From JAAYUD01 sp963676865 (lineage in GTDB: Bacteria; Bacteroidota; Bacteroidia; Bacteroidales; Bacteroidaceae), in the NCBI GenBank assembly GCA_963676865.2, contig CAXXSS010000001.1, forward strand, positions 744,001 through 808,000: a DNA stretch of 64,000 nucleotides. The letters are read 5' to 3'. Positions 62,879-64,000 of the stretch are shown here, piece by piece. A program made the position numbers and the translations under genes. The first letter of the stretch is position 1. Every line of letters begins with the position of its first letter. Below the pieces are notes generated by a model. It ran no database searches. It had not been told where the DNA came from and worked only from the letters and a program-made list of their open reading frames with translations.

Positions 62879-63724
62879 TTATTCTTTATATTTGATATTG
62901 TCTATCAATCGAGTTTTACCACTGAATACTGTAATACAACCTACAGCAAACGATGTATCTTCCCAGTTGGCTATTTTCTGCAATGAATTGCCATCTACTA
63001 TTTCAAAGTACTCCAGACGAAGTCCTCCTGCCAAATCAATCCGTTCTTCAACGAACTTTTGTGTATCGGCCACTGTATGAGAGGCGGCATAATCGCGGCT
63101 TAGAAGAAGAGTCTTCGAAATATTCAGCGCATTACTACGCTCTTGGGGCGAGAGCAACTGGTTGCGGCTACTCAATGCCAACCCTCCATCTTCGCGTATA
63201 ATAGGGCACGAAACGATTTCCAACCCGAACTTAAGATCTTTTACCATGGCGCGAATGACAGCTACCTGCTGAAAATCTTTTTCACCAAAATAAGCTTTAT
63301 CCGGTTCTACGGCCATAAAAAGTTTGCTTACTATCTGACAAACGCCATTAAAGTGACCCGGCCTGCGGGCTCCTTCCATCACAGTATCGATAGGAGGATA
63401 ACTAAAATGACGAGTATCGGGCTCAGGATACATCTCTTCTACAGAAGGAGCAAACAATATGGTAGCCCCACACGATTCGAGCAATTCTATATCGGCATCC
63501 AACTGATGGGGATAGTTCACCAAATCGTTTTTATCGTTAAATTGAGTAGGATTGACGAAATCGCTTACGACAGTAACGTCGTTATCTTGTACGCTACGTT
63601 TGACCAACGATGCGTGACCGGCATGCAATGCACCCATCGTAGGCACTAAACCGACCTTTTTGCCAGCAGTTCTGTATGCAGAAAGAGCGGCCTTAAGGTC
63701 CTTAATAGTATTAATTACTTTCAT
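62879..63724 (-). CDS. panC: Pantothenate synthetase (pantoate--beta-alanine ligase)
   Basis: Joins pantoate and beta-alanine with ATP. The start at ATG 63724 (MKVINTIKDLKAAL) gives 281 residues; a longer frame to 63775 adds 17 residues without family support. PTMGALHAGHASLVK holds the HxGH nucleotide motif. FSYPPIDTVMEGARRPGHFNGVCQIVSKLF, FGEKDFQQVAVIRAMV and REDGGLALSSRNQLLS are all PanC landmarks. Leads the panC-panD pair and is divergent from a glycogen synthase gene. Confidence 0.97.
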   Translation of the reverse strand: MKVINTIKDLKAALSAYRTAGKKVGLVPTMGALHAGHASLVKRSVQDNDVTVVSDFVNPTQFNDKNDLVNYPHQLDADIELLESCGATILFAPSVEEMYPEPDTRHFSYPPIDTVMEGARRPGHFNGVCQIVSKLFMAVEPDKAYFGEKDFQQVAVIRAMVKDLKFGLEIVSCPIIREDGGLALSSRNQLLSPQERSNALNISKTLLLSRDYAASHTVADTQKFVEERIDLAGGLRLEYFEIVDGNSLQKIANWEDTSFAVGCITVFSGKTRLIDNIKYKE

Positions 63725-63922
63725 TCCAATGATATTAATTCGCTTATATTCGAAAAACAGTGCAAAATAAACCATTATTTAGCACATAACGAAGAAATAT
63801 CGTATTATTTTCAACTAAATATTTCATAAAACTTTGACACGCATCCCCGCTTAAATACTTGACTATACAATTAATAAGTAATTATCAATTGAAAAAGTTG
63901 CAAATATCTGATTTTTTTTTTA

Positions 63923-63930
63923 TATCTTTG
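63923..63930 (+). promoter_or_regulatory. -7 box of the glycogen synthase gene
   Basis: TATCTTTG lies 26 bp before the ATG; a TTG ends at 63900, a wider gap (22) than optimal. Confidence 0.65.
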
Positions 63931-63956
63931 CAAAAGAATTCATTTAGACTGCGAAA

Positions 63957-64000
63957 ATGACAAATGGTAATAAGGTATTATTCATTACCCAAGAAATTGT
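63957..64000 (+). CDS. glgA: Glycogen/starch synthase, N-terminal fragment
   Basis: Only 14 codons are in the window: MTNGNKVLFITQEI. The KVLFITQEI start is typical of the Bacteroides glycogen synthase (GT5) that sits divergent to panC. The identification rests on that phrase and the gene context; the rest is outside the window. Confidence 0.65.
   Translation, partial: MTNGNKVLFITQEI

Noticed and set aside
63725..63775. N-terminal extension of panC
   Set aside because: Family members start at MKVI...; the extra 17 residues show no conservation pattern and overlap the divergent promoter region.

Overview
The window reads as a chromosomal segment of a gut-type Bacteroidales bacterium, most likely genus Bacteroides. 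The evidence is the AT-rich sequence, several SusC/SusD-type outer-membrane glycan uptake pairs, a hybrid two-component regulator, ECF-sigma/FecR control, and promoters with the Bacteroides TTTG / TAnnTTTG layout. No tRNA, rRNA, CRISPR array or phage genes were seen.

Region 1 (1-30265) is a large polysaccharide utilization locus (PUL), almost all on the minus strand. A surface lipoprotein with a C-terminal lectin-like domain is followed by SusC, SusD and a second SusC that runs out of the window. Upstream lie a GH3 beta-glucosidase, an unclassified secreted enzyme co-transcribed with the HTCS sensor/regulator, and a four-gene hydrolase operon (GH78 and GH106 rhamnosidases, a GH71/GH99-like protein with a CBM9-like tail, and a DUF5722 lipoprotein). 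Divergent from this operon is fucO (lactaldehyde reductase), which disposes of the lactaldehyde made from L-rhamnose. Together the genes point to an L-rhamnose-containing glycan. A 28-bp motif recurs ahead of three PUL transcription units and is a candidate HTCS operator. An IS3-family element with a programmed frameshift and a dispersed repeat sit inside the locus.

Region 2 (30460-41968) holds housekeeping genes: class I fumarase, kdsA, then a run of M16 peptidase, DUF5687 membrane protein, ABC ATPase, TraB/GumN protein and HAD phosphatase, followed by a DUF2007 protein and rplU-rpmA. A 90-bp inverted repeat built from four CACATATGTG-type palindromes at exact 22-bp spacing follows the HAD gene.

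Region 3 (42167-53565) is a second PUL: ECF sigma factor, FecR anti-sigma factor, STN-domain SusC, SusD-like protein, a GH18-like protein without catalytic residues, a DUF1735-LamG lipoprotein, a catalytically intact GH18 endoglycosidase and an Ig-like lipoprotein. The order resembles the host N-glycan PUL BT3983-BT3987 of B. thetaiotaomicron.

Region 4 (53873-64000) holds serS, a fused NfnA/GltD-type flavoprotein, an intact IS1595-family element with target duplication, a tandem duplication of TraB/GumN genes in which one copy has lost a key histidine, panD, panC and the start of a glycogen synthase gene. A roughly 107-bp repeat with a 74-bp core occurs three times in the window (9.9, 32.2 and 59.2 kb).
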